The notes under the pieces are model-generated. The model did no database searches. It had not been told where the DNA came from and worked only from the letters and a program-made list of their open reading frames with translations. This document shows, one piece after another, positions 17,238 to 24,924 of a stretch of DNA of 34,866 nt. Source of the DNA: an uncultured Alphaproteobacteria bacterium (GTDB lineage: Bacteria > Pseudomonadota > Alphaproteobacteria > HIMB59 > GCA-002718135). Positions within the stretch are counted from its first letter, which is position 1. Every line of letters begins with the position of its first letter. A program made the position numbers and the translations under genes. The DNA lies in NCBI GenBank assembly GCA_902605135.1, contig CACLBK010000010.1:1-34866 (forward strand), read 5' to 3'.

Positions 17238-17567
17238 ATGGGCTTAGTAACATCTAGTGCTTCAACTAACAATCACAATCTCTATTTTTCCAAAGATGAA
17301 CTTGTCAAAATCTTAAATCTTTATTCTAAAGGAGTTACAAGTGGAGAATGGAAAGATTATGCTATTGATTTTAATAAAAATAATGCATTTTTTTATATAT
17401 TTAAACATAGTTTTGCTTCGCCTGAATGCATTCTAAATAAATCGCTAGAGAGAAAAAAAAGGAAAATATTTTATAATTTAAAATCTAAAAATCAAAACAA
17501 GAAATTTGATAGTTTAGAGGCACTGATATCATCTTTAAATCGAAACAATTTTAAGTTAGTTAGTTAA
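17238..17567 (+). CDS. DUF2794 family protein
   Basis: This 109-residue protein shows the family core: YFSKDELVKILNLYSKGV, then GEWKDYAIDF, and an AFFYIFKHSFASPECILNK stretch. DUF2794 is a small, mostly alphaproteobacterial family without a known function, so its presence supports the lineage call. No membrane segment, signal peptide or catalytic motif is visible; it looks like a small cytosolic basic protein. It is monocistronic, facing away from the redoxin gene and toward the ABC permease gene, with a 54-base gap at its 3' end in which I see no strong terminator. Confidence 0.85.
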   Translation: MGLVTSSASTNNHNLYFSKDELVKILNLYSKGVTSGEWKDYAIDFNKNNAFFYIFKHSFASPECILNKSLERKKRKIFYNLKSKNQNKKFDSLEALISSLNRNNFKLVS

Positions 17568-17621
17568 AAATATTAACAACTTTATTTAATAATTTGAATT
17601 AAACCTTATTCTTTTTACTAT

Positions 17622-18380
17622 TTATTTTCTAATGGCCCATCCAGCAAAAATATTTTCAAGATAAACAACGATATAATATAAAAATATTCCCATAACAGCC
17701 AAGGTAATCAAAACTGCAAACATTAACGGATAATCTGCGCTAATCTTTCCACTATCAAACAAGTGTCCCAATCCTTTTCCATGTGGTTCAATAATCTCCA
17801 TTAAATTAGTTCCAATAAAAGCAAGTGTTGTTGATACTTTTAATGCTCCAAAAAATTCTGGTAATGTTTTTGGTAAAGCAATTTTATAAAAAATCTCAAA
17901 TTTATTCGCACCTAAAGATAAGAGTATGTCTTCATATTCTCTTTCCAAGGTAGATAATCCAATTGAAATTGAAACACAGATTGGAAAAAATGAAATAAGA
18001 ATTACAATTATAATTGTATTCATATTATGCATACCAACAAATATTAAAGCAATAACTGGAACTACTGTTGCTTTAGGAATAGCATTAAATCCAACAAGGA
18101 TAGGATATAAACCTATTCTAATTGTTTTTGAAAATCCCATCATAATACCCAAACTTAATCCTACTAAAACAGATAGAATTAATCCTACAACGGTTCTCCA
18201 TAATGTCTCCCAACCATATATTAAAAAAAGATATTTAAACTTCCAAAATGCTGGCCATAAATCTGAAGGAGAAGCCATTTTATAATTTGGCCAACCATTA
18301 TACCAAACCAATAATTCCCATAACAAACAAAAAATTATAAGGCTCAATAAAGGTATAATAAAATTATTTATTCTAGTCAT
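17622..18380 (-). CDS. ABC transporter permease (nitrate/taurine/pyrimidine-precursor type)
   Basis: The 252-residue protein has about six membrane helices and the ABC coupling (EAA) loop LGANKFEIFYKIALPKTLPE between residues 160 and 185, which docks on the ATPase. It belongs with the SsuC/TauC/ThiX-type permeases of importers for sulfonates, nitrate, or thiamine precursors. It overlaps the ATPase gene by 8 bases and is the last gene of the transporter operon. The substrate cannot be read from the permease. Confidence 0.9.
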   Translation of the reverse strand: MTRINNFIIPLLSLIIFCLLWELLVWYNGWPNYKMASPSDLWPAFWKFKYLFLIYGWETLWRTVVGLILSVLVGLSLGIMMGFSKTIRIGLYPILVGFNAIPKATVVPVIALIFVGMHNMNTIIIVILISFFPICVSISIGLSTLEREYEDILLSLGANKFEIFYKIALPKTLPEFFGALKVSTTLAFIGTNLMEIIEPHGKGLGHLFDSGKISADYPLMFAVLITLAVMGIFLYYIVVYLENIFAGWAIRK

Positions 18381-19146
18381 TTTTATTCTGAGCTATTTCA
18401 ATTTGATTTCTAAGTGTAGCAAGTAATTCTGTAACTTCTGGTGAATATAAATCAGAAATTTTATTTTCTTCATTAAAATTAGTTTTTACGTCGTACTGTA
18501 ATGAGGCTGGCCTTCCAGATAAAACAATTACTTGATCAGCTAAATATACGGCTTCTCTTAAATCATGAGTTATTAAAATACATGTAAAGTCTCGCTCTTT
18601 TTTTAATTTATGCATAACGTCCCATAAATCTTCTTTTGTAAATGCATCTAAAGCTGCAAAAGGTTCATCTAAAATTAATACTTCTGGATTATGAACAAGA
18701 GATCTGCACAGTGAAACTCTTTGTTTCATGCCACCAGATAATTCAGATGGTAAATTATTTTCAAATTCTTGCAATCCTACTAACTTAAGTAAATCTAATG
18801 CATTTGATTTCATTTGAGAATATGACATATTTTTTGATACTATCTCTAGTGGAAGAACTATATTTTTAATTACATTTCTCCATTCTAATAAAACAGGATT
18901 TTGAAAAGCCATCCCCACTGTAGAAAGTGGAGATGTAATTCTTTTATTTGAAATAAAAATATTACCTTCAGTAGGTTTAATTAATCCACTGACTAATCTA
19001 GTTATTGTAGATTTGCCACAACCTGAAGGACCTACTATAGCAGTAAAACCTTTTTTATTAATTGATAATGAAAGATCTTTTAAAACAGGAAGCATACCTT
19101 GTTTAGTTTCATATTGATGAGAAACCCTTTCAATATTGATATGCAT
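18373..19146 (-). CDS. ABC transporter ATP-binding protein (SsuB/TauB/ThiZ-like)
   Basis: This 257-residue ATPase powers the importer. Walker A GPSGCGKST is at 39-47, the Q-loop at Gln82, the ABC signature LSGGMKQR at 136-143, Walker B LILDEP at 157-162 with catalytic Glu161, and the H-loop His194 in LITHD. It starts 51 bases after the binding-protein gene, downstream of a strong hairpin, and overlaps the permease gene by 8 bases. Confidence 0.95.
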   Translation of the reverse strand: MHINIERVSHQYETKQGMLPVLKDLSLSINKKGFTAIVGPSGCGKSTITRLVSGLIKPTEGNIFISNKRITSPLSTVGMAFQNPVLLEWRNVIKNIVLPLEIVSKNMSYSQMKSNALDLLKLVGLQEFENNLPSELSGGMKQRVSLCRSLVHNPEVLILDEPFAALDAFTKEDLWDVMHKLKKERDFTCILITHDLREAVYLADQVIVLSGRPASLQYDVKTNFNEENKISDLYSPEVTELLATLRNQIEIAQNKND

Positions 19147-19161
19147 AAATTATGATTAGTA

Positions 19162-19188
19162 TATGGGGTAGAAATAGTCTACCCCATA
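19162..19188 (-). repeat. 11-bp perfect inverted repeat between binding-protein and ATPase genes
   Basis: The arms are TATGGGGTAGA and TCTACCCCATA around a 5-base loop. The stem is much more GC-rich than the surroundings and begins about 10 bases after the stop codon of the binding-protein gene. No U-tract follows on either strand, so it is not a classic terminator. In ABC operons such a hairpin commonly protects the upstream binding-protein mRNA from 3' exonucleases and lowers downstream expression; that role is inferred here. Confidence 0.75.
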
Positions 19189-19197
19189 AAATAAATA

Positions 19198-20175
19198 TTA
19201 AGGTAAATATTTATTGGTAAAAAATGTTGAAATCTCTGGATCAGATGAGAATTCGTACGTTTCAGCTAATTGATCTAAAGCTTTTTCCATTCTAGCAAAG
19301 TCAATATTACCCATACCGTTTTGTTTTACATAATCGGTATTAACATTTCCTTCTATTGCGAGTATCAATCTTCTTGTCTCTAAAGCTAAATCAGCAGCTG
19401 GATTTCGATCAACCATACTCTTTACTGCATCTTCAGGGTTCTTCATAGCTTCTGACCATCCTTTAGATACAGCGTTTAAAAAACCTTTTATTATTTCAGG
19501 GTTTGCATCTGCATAATCAGTGTTAACTATTATAGCATTACCATATAATTCTAATCCATAATTTGCCATCAGCATTATTGATATATCATCTTCAGGAACA
19601 CCAAGACGAACTAAATTTAAAAACATTGAAAATGAAAACCCTGTTATAGCATCAACATTTTTTTCAGCTAACATTGGTTCTCTTGTCGGGAAACCTACTG
19701 GTTCAACTGTTATATTATCAACATTAATATTATTTGCAGAAGCGAATGGTGGAAATTGTGCCCATGCACCATCAGGTGGAGGAGCACCAAGAATTTTTCC
19801 TTCTAAATCAGATGGAGTTGTAACACCAAGACTCTTTCTTCCAGCAATTGCAAATGGAGGTTTATCATAAACCATCATAACTGCCATAACTGGGGCTCCA
19901 GGATTTTGATCTAAAAATTTAATTAAACTGTTTATATCTGCAAAGCCAATGGGAAAAGCTCCTGTAGCGACCTTTGGAATTGCATCTAAGGATCCTTTAC
20001 CTGCGGATATTTCAACTTCTAAATGTTCTTCACCAAAATATCCTTTATCTATTGCATAGAAATAAGGTGCACTTGGACCTTCAAACTTCCAATCTAAAGC
20101 AAAAGATATTTTAGTATCTGCAAAGCTATTGAAAGATAAGAGAACTGAAGTAATAAATATTAAAAATATTTTCAT
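19198..20175 (-). CDS. ABC transporter substrate-binding protein, NMT1/THI5-like
   Basis: The 325-residue protein begins with a secretion signal (about 1-19, cleavage after SFA) and then ALDWKFEGPSAPYFYAIDKG, typical of the NMT1/THI5/SsuA fold. Further family patterns are VATGAFPIGFADINSLI, GVTTPSDLEGKILGAPPP and FPTREPMLAEKNVDAITGFSF. The fold binds nitrate, sulfonates, taurine, or thiamine and pyrimidine precursors. I see no TPP riboswitch upstream, so a thiamine link is unproven. Compared with its neighbours it is less Lys/Asn-rich, as expected of an abundant exported protein. It has a perfect AGGAGG ribosome site and a leader hairpin, and is first in the operon with the ATPase and permease. 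Confidence 0.88.
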   Translation of the reverse strand: MKIFLIFITSVLLSFNSFADTKISFALDWKFEGPSAPYFYAIDKGYFGEEHLEVEISAGKGSLDAIPKVATGAFPIGFADINSLIKFLDQNPGAPVMAVMMVYDKPPFAIAGRKSLGVTTPSDLEGKILGAPPPDGAWAQFPPFASANNINVDNITVEPVGFPTREPMLAEKNVDAITGFSFSMFLNLVRLGVPEDDISIMLMANYGLELYGNAIIVNTDYADANPEIIKGFLNAVSKGWSEAMKNPEDAVKSMVDRNPAADLALETRRLILAIEGNVNTDYVKQNGMGNIDFARMEKALDQLAETYEFSSDPEISTFFTNKYLP

Positions 20176-20184
20176 TTGATTATA

Positions 20185-20190
20185 CCTCCT
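20185..20190 (-). promoter_or_regulatory. Strong Shine-Dalgarno site of the binding-protein gene
   Basis: The minus strand reads AGGAGG with 9 bases before the ATG, the only full AGGAGG I noticed ahead of a start codon in this window. An ACCT about 15 bases upstream could pair with the AGGT part, but only 4 base pairs form, so sequestration is weakly supported. Confidence 0.75.
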
Positions 20191-20242
20191 AATTGAGTGC
20201 TAAGGTTAGATCAAATGACTATTTTTAAATAATACGATAATA

Positions 20243-20266
20243 GCATTTTAATAATTCTTAAAATGC
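20243..20266 (-). repeat. 9-bp perfect inverted repeat in the leader of the ABC operon
   Basis: GCATTTTAA and TTAAAATGC surround a 6-base loop, 67 bases before the binding-protein ATG. There is no U-tract on either side, so a terminator is unlikely. It could be an operator for a dimeric repressor, or a leader RNA hairpin if transcription starts near 20289. No known riboswitch consensus was recognised around it. Confidence 0.5.
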
Positions 20267-20295
20267 ATATCTAATGCTTTTAATAGTATCTGCGT

Positions 20296-20323
20296 TGTAT
20301 AGTGACAGCTGAAGAGCAATCAA
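20296..20323 (-). promoter_or_regulatory. Candidate promoter of the ABC importer operon
   Basis: On the minus strand TTGATT (20318-20323) and TATACA (20296-20301) are separated by 16 bases, each matching the sigma-70 consensus at 4 of 6 positions. Transcription would begin near 20289, giving a leader of about 113 bases that contains the hairpin at 20243-20266 and the AGGAGG site. The 209-base gap 20176-20384 holds nothing else I can identify. Confidence 0.4.
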
Positions 20324-20384
20324 ATATTTTATTGAAAGAAAAATAATTAAAGTGTTTGAATATATAGCATAAGAAATGTTCTAG

Positions 20385-21461
20385 TCAGTCACCAACAAAA
20401 CCTGGCCAATTTCCCATATATTCAATAAATTTATCACTTAGACCTTCTTTATTTAAGTAAGATCTTGAAGCTGGTAGTTCAATTGGTTTAAAATTCGGAT
20501 TTTTCATTACTCTCTCGGGAAAATCGTGATGAAGAATAGCTGCTCTTCCTATAGTAACAAAATCAACTTGATTATTAAGAATTTCGTAAACATTCTCACC
20601 TGTTCTTATATTTCCCGCTACCGTTAATTGAACATCTTTAAAATCAAGTTCTGTGAAATGTTCAAGCAAACTCTTTCCTTTATGCTCTTCTTCTACAGGT
20701 TTTTTAAAAGAATCCCAAAGAGATATATCTAAAAAATCTATTTTGTTAGTATTGATTAGTTTTTTACATATTTCTTTTGTTTCTCTCAATTTAATTCCAA
20801 ACCTTTCTGCAGATAACCTAACTCCCAATAGAAATTTAGAACCGCATTCGTCTCTGATGCCATTAATAATTTCAAAAATTATTCTAGATCTGTTTTCTAA
20901 GCTTCCACCGTATTCATCTTCTCTTTTATTGAATTCAGAGCTTAAAAATTGACATAGAATATAACCATGTGCTCCATGTATTTCTACTCCTTCATATCCT
21001 GACTTTTTTGCTCTAACTCCAGCTTCAATAAAATTATCTCTTAGTCTTTTGACCTCATCTAGTTTTAAAGCTCTTGAGTTAGTCTTCTTGTCATCTGAAG
21101 GGCAAACTGGCTGTTCACCTATAATATCCTTAGGTGATTTCATTCCAGCATGATGTAATTGAGCAACAGCTAAACTTTCATAAGATTTAATTTCATCAGT
21201 TAATCGTTTTAAACCTTCTATATGTTCATCACCAAAAATACCTAATTGACCATGGAAACCTTTGCCAATAGATTGAATATGAGAAGCACAAGACATGGTA
21301 AGTCCAAAATTTCCTTTAGCTCTCATAGTTAACCAATTAAATTCATCTTCTGAAAGTATTCCACTTTCATAGCTTTGAGTATTTGTTAATGGGGCAAGCA
21401 TAAATCTATTTTTCATTGATAAGCCACATGGGAATTTTATTTCATCTTTTAAATTTATCAT
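20385..21461 (-). CDS. NADH:flavin oxidoreductase, Old Yellow Enzyme family
   Basis: This 358-residue TIM-barrel flavoprotein has the FMN-binding start region RFMLAPLTNTQS, AQLHHAGMKS, the active-site-type GVEIHGAHGYILCQFLS with paired histidines, the family signature NKREDEYGGSLENRSR, and the C-terminal phosphate-binding VTIGRAAILHHDFP. It lacks the extra domains of 2,4-dienoyl-CoA reductases. The natural substrate is unknown; such enzymes reduce activated double bonds. I use the ATG at 21461, 4 bases after the guaA stop; an upstream ATG at 21509 would add 16 residues encoded inside guaA that do not resemble the family. It is cotranscribed with guaA and lies upstream of the ABC importer, though no functional link is proven. 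Confidence 0.88.
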   Translation of the reverse strand: MINLKDEIKFPCGLSMKNRFMLAPLTNTQSYESGILSEDEFNWLTMRAKGNFGLTMSCASHIQSIGKGFHGQLGIFGDEHIEGLKRLTDEIKSYESLAVAQLHHAGMKSPKDIIGEQPVCPSDDKKTNSRALKLDEVKRLRDNFIEAGVRAKKSGYEGVEIHGAHGYILCQFLSSEFNKREDEYGGSLENRSRIIFEIINGIRDECGSKFLLGVRLSAERFGIKLRETKEICKKLINTNKIDFLDISLWDSFKKPVEEEHKGKSLLEHFTELDFKDVQLTVAGNIRTGENVYEILNNQVDFVTIGRAAILHHDFPERVMKNPNFKPIELPASRSYLNKEGLSDKFIEYMGNWPGFVGD

Positions 21462-21465
21462 AATA

Positions 21466-23019
21466 CTACTCCCACTCAATTGTTCCTGGTGGCTTTGAAG
21501 TAAAATCATACAAAACTCTGTTTATGCCTTTAACATTATTGATTATACGTGAAGATATTTCCTTGAGTTGATTATTAGTAAACATATAAAAATCTGCTGT
21601 CATTCCATCAACAGAAGTAATAGCTCTAAGTGAAACAGAATAATTGTATGTTCTTTCATCTCCCATAACACCTACTGATTTTACTGGTAAAAGAACAACA
21701 AAAGCTTGCCATATTTTATTATAAAGTTTTTTCTCTTTTAAAAACTGTATAAAAATATGATCTGCTTCTTGTAGAATTAGGATCTTTTTTTTATCAATTA
21801 CTCCCGGTATTCGAATTGCTAAACCTGGACCTGGGAAAGGATGTCTTAAGAGTAAATGTTTATCTATTTTTAATTGCTTTCCAACATTTCTTACCTCGTC
21901 TTTAAATAATTCTCTTAAAGGCTCCACAATCTTAAGTTTCATTTTTTTTGGTAACCCTCCAACATTATGGTGACTTTTGATTTTAGCTGTTGGACCTCCA
22001 AAAAATGGAATACTTTCTATGATATCTGGATAAAGTGTTCCTTGCCCTAAATAATCTACATTCGATATTTTTTTAGCTGCTTTATCAAAAACTTCTATAA
22101 ATGTTTTACCAATTATTTTCCTTTTTTTCTCTGGATCAGAAATATTTTTTAAATTTTTCAAAAAAATATTTGAAGCATTGATTTTAACAAAGTTTTTTCC
22201 AAATTTTTTGGAAAATATTTTTGATACTTCATTAGCTTCATTTTTCCTTAAAAGACCATGATCAACAAATATGCAATAAAGATTTTTGTTAACAGCTTGG
22301 TTTAATAAAAATGCAGTAACTGTAGAGTCTACACCACCTGATAAACCACAAATTATTTTCTTATTATTAATTTTATTTTTTAATTCTAATACTTTATTTT
22401 CAATAAATTTTTTAATTTTAAATTTATTTTTTATATTTACAATGTTGAAAACAAAATTATTAATTATTTTTGAACCAAAATCTGTGTGATAAACCTCTGG
22501 ATGAAATTGAAGACAATAAATTTTATTTTTAATATTTTCAATAGACGAAATAATTTTATTATTTGATAAAGATGTTATTGAAAAAAGTTTTGGTATTTTA
22601 TTGATATTATCACCATGAGACATCCATACTTTAAATTTTTGTTTGTTAATTCCTTTAAATAAAAGTGATTTTTTCTTAATATTTATAATAGTGTGACCAT
22701 ACTCTCTATGCGTAGAACGTTTTACTACACCTTTCAAATTTTTTGTTACTAATTGCATGCCATAGCAAATTGCTAAAACTGGTTTTTTCATTTTTAAAAT
22801 TTCTTGATTTAATTTAGGAGCATTTTTGTCTAGTACTGATCTAGGCCCTCCAGATAATATAAATGCCGATGGTTTGATTTCATTTAAAATTTTTTTAGTA
22901 ATTTTATTAAAAGGATAGACAAGACAAAAGACTTCTAACTCTCTTATTCTTCTTGCTATTAATTGTGTGTATTGAGATCCATAATCTACAATTAAAATAG
23001 TTTCTAATTTACTTTTCAT
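21466..23019 (-). CDS. guaA: GMP synthase (glutamine-hydrolysing)
   Basis: GuaA converts XMP to GMP using ATP and ammonia from glutamine. The N-terminal amidotransferase domain has nucleophile Cys85 in AICYGMQL and the partner residues His173 and Glu175 in QFHPEVYHT. The synthetase domain has the PP-loop LSGGVDST (226-233), and the dimerisation part ends with DFTSKPPGTIEWE, the conserved C-terminus. Length is 517 residues, normal. It overlaps rlmE by 11 bases, and its stop is 4 bases from the next ATG. Confidence 0.97.
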   Translation of the reverse strand: MKSKLETILIVDYGSQYTQLIARRIRELEVFCLVYPFNKITKKILNEIKPSAFILSGGPRSVLDKNAPKLNQEILKMKKPVLAICYGMQLVTKNLKGVVKRSTHREYGHTIINIKKKSLLFKGINKQKFKVWMSHGDNINKIPKLFSITSLSNNKIISSIENIKNKIYCLQFHPEVYHTDFGSKIINNFVFNIVNIKNKFKIKKFIENKVLELKNKINNKKIICGLSGGVDSTVTAFLLNQAVNKNLYCIFVDHGLLRKNEANEVSKIFSKKFGKNFVKINASNIFLKNLKNISDPEKKRKIIGKTFIEVFDKAAKKISNVDYLGQGTLYPDIIESIPFFGGPTAKIKSHHNVGGLPKKMKLKIVEPLRELFKDEVRNVGKQLKIDKHLLLRHPFPGPGLAIRIPGVIDKKKILILQEADHIFIQFLKEKKLYNKIWQAFVVLLPVKSVGVMGDERTYNYSVSLRAITSVDGMTADFYMFTNNQLKEISSRIINNVKGINRVLYDFTSKPPGTIEWE

Positions 23020-23608
23020 GCAATCTAAATCCTCTTGATATTATAAATATTTCACTTGATTCTTGTCTTGATGATTTTGGCTTAAAATACTCAACTTTAT
23101 CAAAAATTTTTTTAAGGATCTTTATAATTTCCTTTTCTTCATCTCCCTTCCAAATTTTGAATATAAATGATCCTTGTTTTTTTAATATTATTTCTAATCT
23201 GTCTATAACTTCATATATTAATTGACTTATCCTGAGATGATCTGTTGATTGATGACCAGTTGTATTAGGAGCTACATCTGATAAAACCAAATCAAATTTA
23301 TTTTTTAAATTTGTAAAATTATATTTTAAAAAATCTTCTTTAAAGAAAGATATACGTTGATTATTAATTTTCATTTCTAATAAATCAAAACAGGTTATAT
23401 TAGTTTTTGGATTGTAATTTAAGATCACTTGAGTCCAACCTCCAGGAGAAGATCCAAGTTCTAGTATTTCTATAGAATGTTCAATTATTTTATATTTTTG
23501 CTCAATCTCTTCTAGTTTAAACGCAGCTCGATTAATATACCCCAATTGTTTAGCTTTCTTTACAAACTGATCATTTTTTTGTCTATTAACCCAGTTTTTT
23601 GATTTCAT
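23009..23608 (-). CDS. rlmE: 23S rRNA (uridine2552-2'-O)-methyltransferase RlmE (FtsJ/RrmJ)
   Basis: RlmE methylates U2552 in the A-loop of 23S rRNA. The SAM motif LELGSSPGGWTQ is at about 49-60. The catalytic tetrad of the family is visible as Lys31 (RAAFKLEEI), Asp111 (DVAPNTTGH), Lys151 (FIFKIWKG) and Glu186 (ESSEIFI). I use the ATG at 23608, giving 199 residues. An in-frame TTG at 23629 would add seven residues and would also give a family-typical length, so it cannot be excluded. It overlaps guaA by 11 bases and is divergent from the efflux adaptor gene. Confidence 0.94.
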   Translation of the reverse strand: MKSKNWVNRQKNDQFVKKAKQLGYINRAAFKLEEIEQKYKIIEHSIEILELGSSPGGWTQVILNYNPKTNITCFDLLEMKINNQRISFFKEDFLKYNFTNLKNKFDLVLSDVAPNTTGHQSTDHLRISQLIYEVIDRLEIILKKQGSFIFKIWKGDEEKEIIKILKKIFDKVEYFKPKSSRQESSEIFIISRGFRLHEK

Positions 23609-23677
23609 AAAAGATGATAAAGCTAACAAAAAATTGTTTTTTAGTTACTTTAATATATATGACATGTACGATATTTA

Positions 23678-24919
23678 ATGAAAAGATCAATATTTATAGC
23701 TTTCATAATACTTGCCGCTGTTGTTGGATGGATTGGTTCAGGTCAATTTTCAAACAATGTTATTGCGCAAGATGATAATTCAGAAACTAGTACTGAAACA
23801 GAAACTTCAAATTCTCAAGATACAGAAAATAATGATGATGAAGAATTTACATTTTCAGTTGAAACAAAGGTTTATACCTCTAGCTTAATCGATCAATCTA
23901 TTGAATTACAAGGTCAAACTATTCATAATAAAAAAATTGATGTTAAATCTGAAACCTCTGGAAACATAGATAATATTGAATTTGCAAGGGGAGATAGAGT
24001 ATACCAAAATGCTGAAATGATTACAATCTCACTAGAAGATAGAAATGAAAAGCTTTCAAGTGCAAAAAAAGATCTAGAAAGACTTAATAAAGAATTAATC
24101 TTAAACGAAAAAAACAGAGATAATCTACTTAGACAAAATGTTGAGAGAATCGAATTATATGAAATTGAATATGCATCTGCTAAACAACTTATTGATAAAG
24201 GTTTAAGTTCAAAGTCAAAGTTGAGTTTAGCATCTTTTAATCTTGCCAATGCTCAAGCTGATAGAGAAGACATTAAAATAAAATTTGAATCTACCTTAGC
24301 AAATCTTGAAGCTCAAATTTCAAATGTAAAATCAATTTTAAAGAACATAAAACTTGATATCGAAAAAACTAATATCAAGGCACCATTTGATGGAATTATT
24401 TCAGAAAAAATGGTTGAGGAAACTGAATTCATCTCAATAGGCACTCCTCTATTTACTATAATTGATTTAGACCCTATCAAGATTGAAGGTTATTTATCTG
24501 AATTTGATGTAAATAAAGTGAGTGTTGGTACAAAAGCCTTAATTGAAGATAGTAACGGTATTAAAAAAAATGGAATAATATCTTTTATTTCTCCATCAGC
24601 TGAAACTAGTACTAGAACATTTGAAATCACTATTGAAGCTAGTAACAAAGATCTCTCTTATAAAAGTGGCATAACAACAAAAATTGTTATTAAAGGTTCA
24701 GAGCTTAAAGCTCACAAAATACCACCTTCTATATTAACTTTATTAGACGATGGGACTGTAGGTGTTAAAGCTGTAGATAATGCTAATAAAGTTACTTTCT
24801 ATCCAACCAAAACAATAAAGGATACAATAGATGGCATGTGGGTTTCTGGTTTACCTGAGTCAGTAAATTTAATTGTAAGTGGACAAGAGTATATAAGTAT
24901 TGGTGAAACAATTAACTAA
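23678..24919 (+). CDS. RND efflux periplasmic adaptor (membrane fusion protein, HlyD/MFP family)
   Basis: This 413-residue protein links the RND pump to an outer-membrane channel. It has an N-terminal hydrophobic signal/anchor (about 4-20), then a Ser/Thr/Glu/Asp-rich linker (31-56), a first lipoyl half (VKSETSGNIDNIEFARGDRV), a helical hairpin of about 120-220 (coiled coil rich in Lys, Leu and Glu), the second lipoyl half IKAPFDGIISEKMVEETEFI, and beta-barrel and membrane-proximal domains. It ends 5 bases before the permease start. No TolC-like gene is in the window, so the outer-membrane channel must be encoded elsewhere. Confidence 0.9.
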   Translation: MKRSIFIAFIILAAVVGWIGSGQFSNNVIAQDDNSETSTETETSNSQDTENNDDEEFTFSVETKVYTSSLIDQSIELQGQTIHNKKIDVKSETSGNIDNIEFARGDRVYQNAEMITISLEDRNEKLSSAKKDLERLNKELILNEKNRDNLLRQNVERIELYEIEYASAKQLIDKGLSSKSKLSLASFNLANAQADREDIKIKFESTLANLEAQISNVKSILKNIKLDIEKTNIKAPFDGIISEKMVEETEFISIGTPLFTIIDLDPIKIEGYLSEFDVNKVSVGTKALIEDSNGIKKNGIISFISPSAETSTRTFEITIEASNKDLSYKSGITTKIVIKGSELKAHKIPPSILTLLDDGTVGVKAVDNANKVTFYPTKTIKDTIDGMWVSGLPESVNLIVSGQEYISIGETIN

Positions 24920-24924
24920 TCTCA

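Noticed and set aside
17926-18285. 119-codon plus-strand frame opposite the ABC permease gene
   Set aside because: It is antisense to a gene with clear family motifs, shows no recognisable domain, and has no ribosome site.
20176-20384. TPP riboswitch before the NMT1/THI5-like binding protein
   Set aside because: The conserved CTGAGA and related THI-box elements are not present on the minus strand; only an unrelated palindrome is seen.
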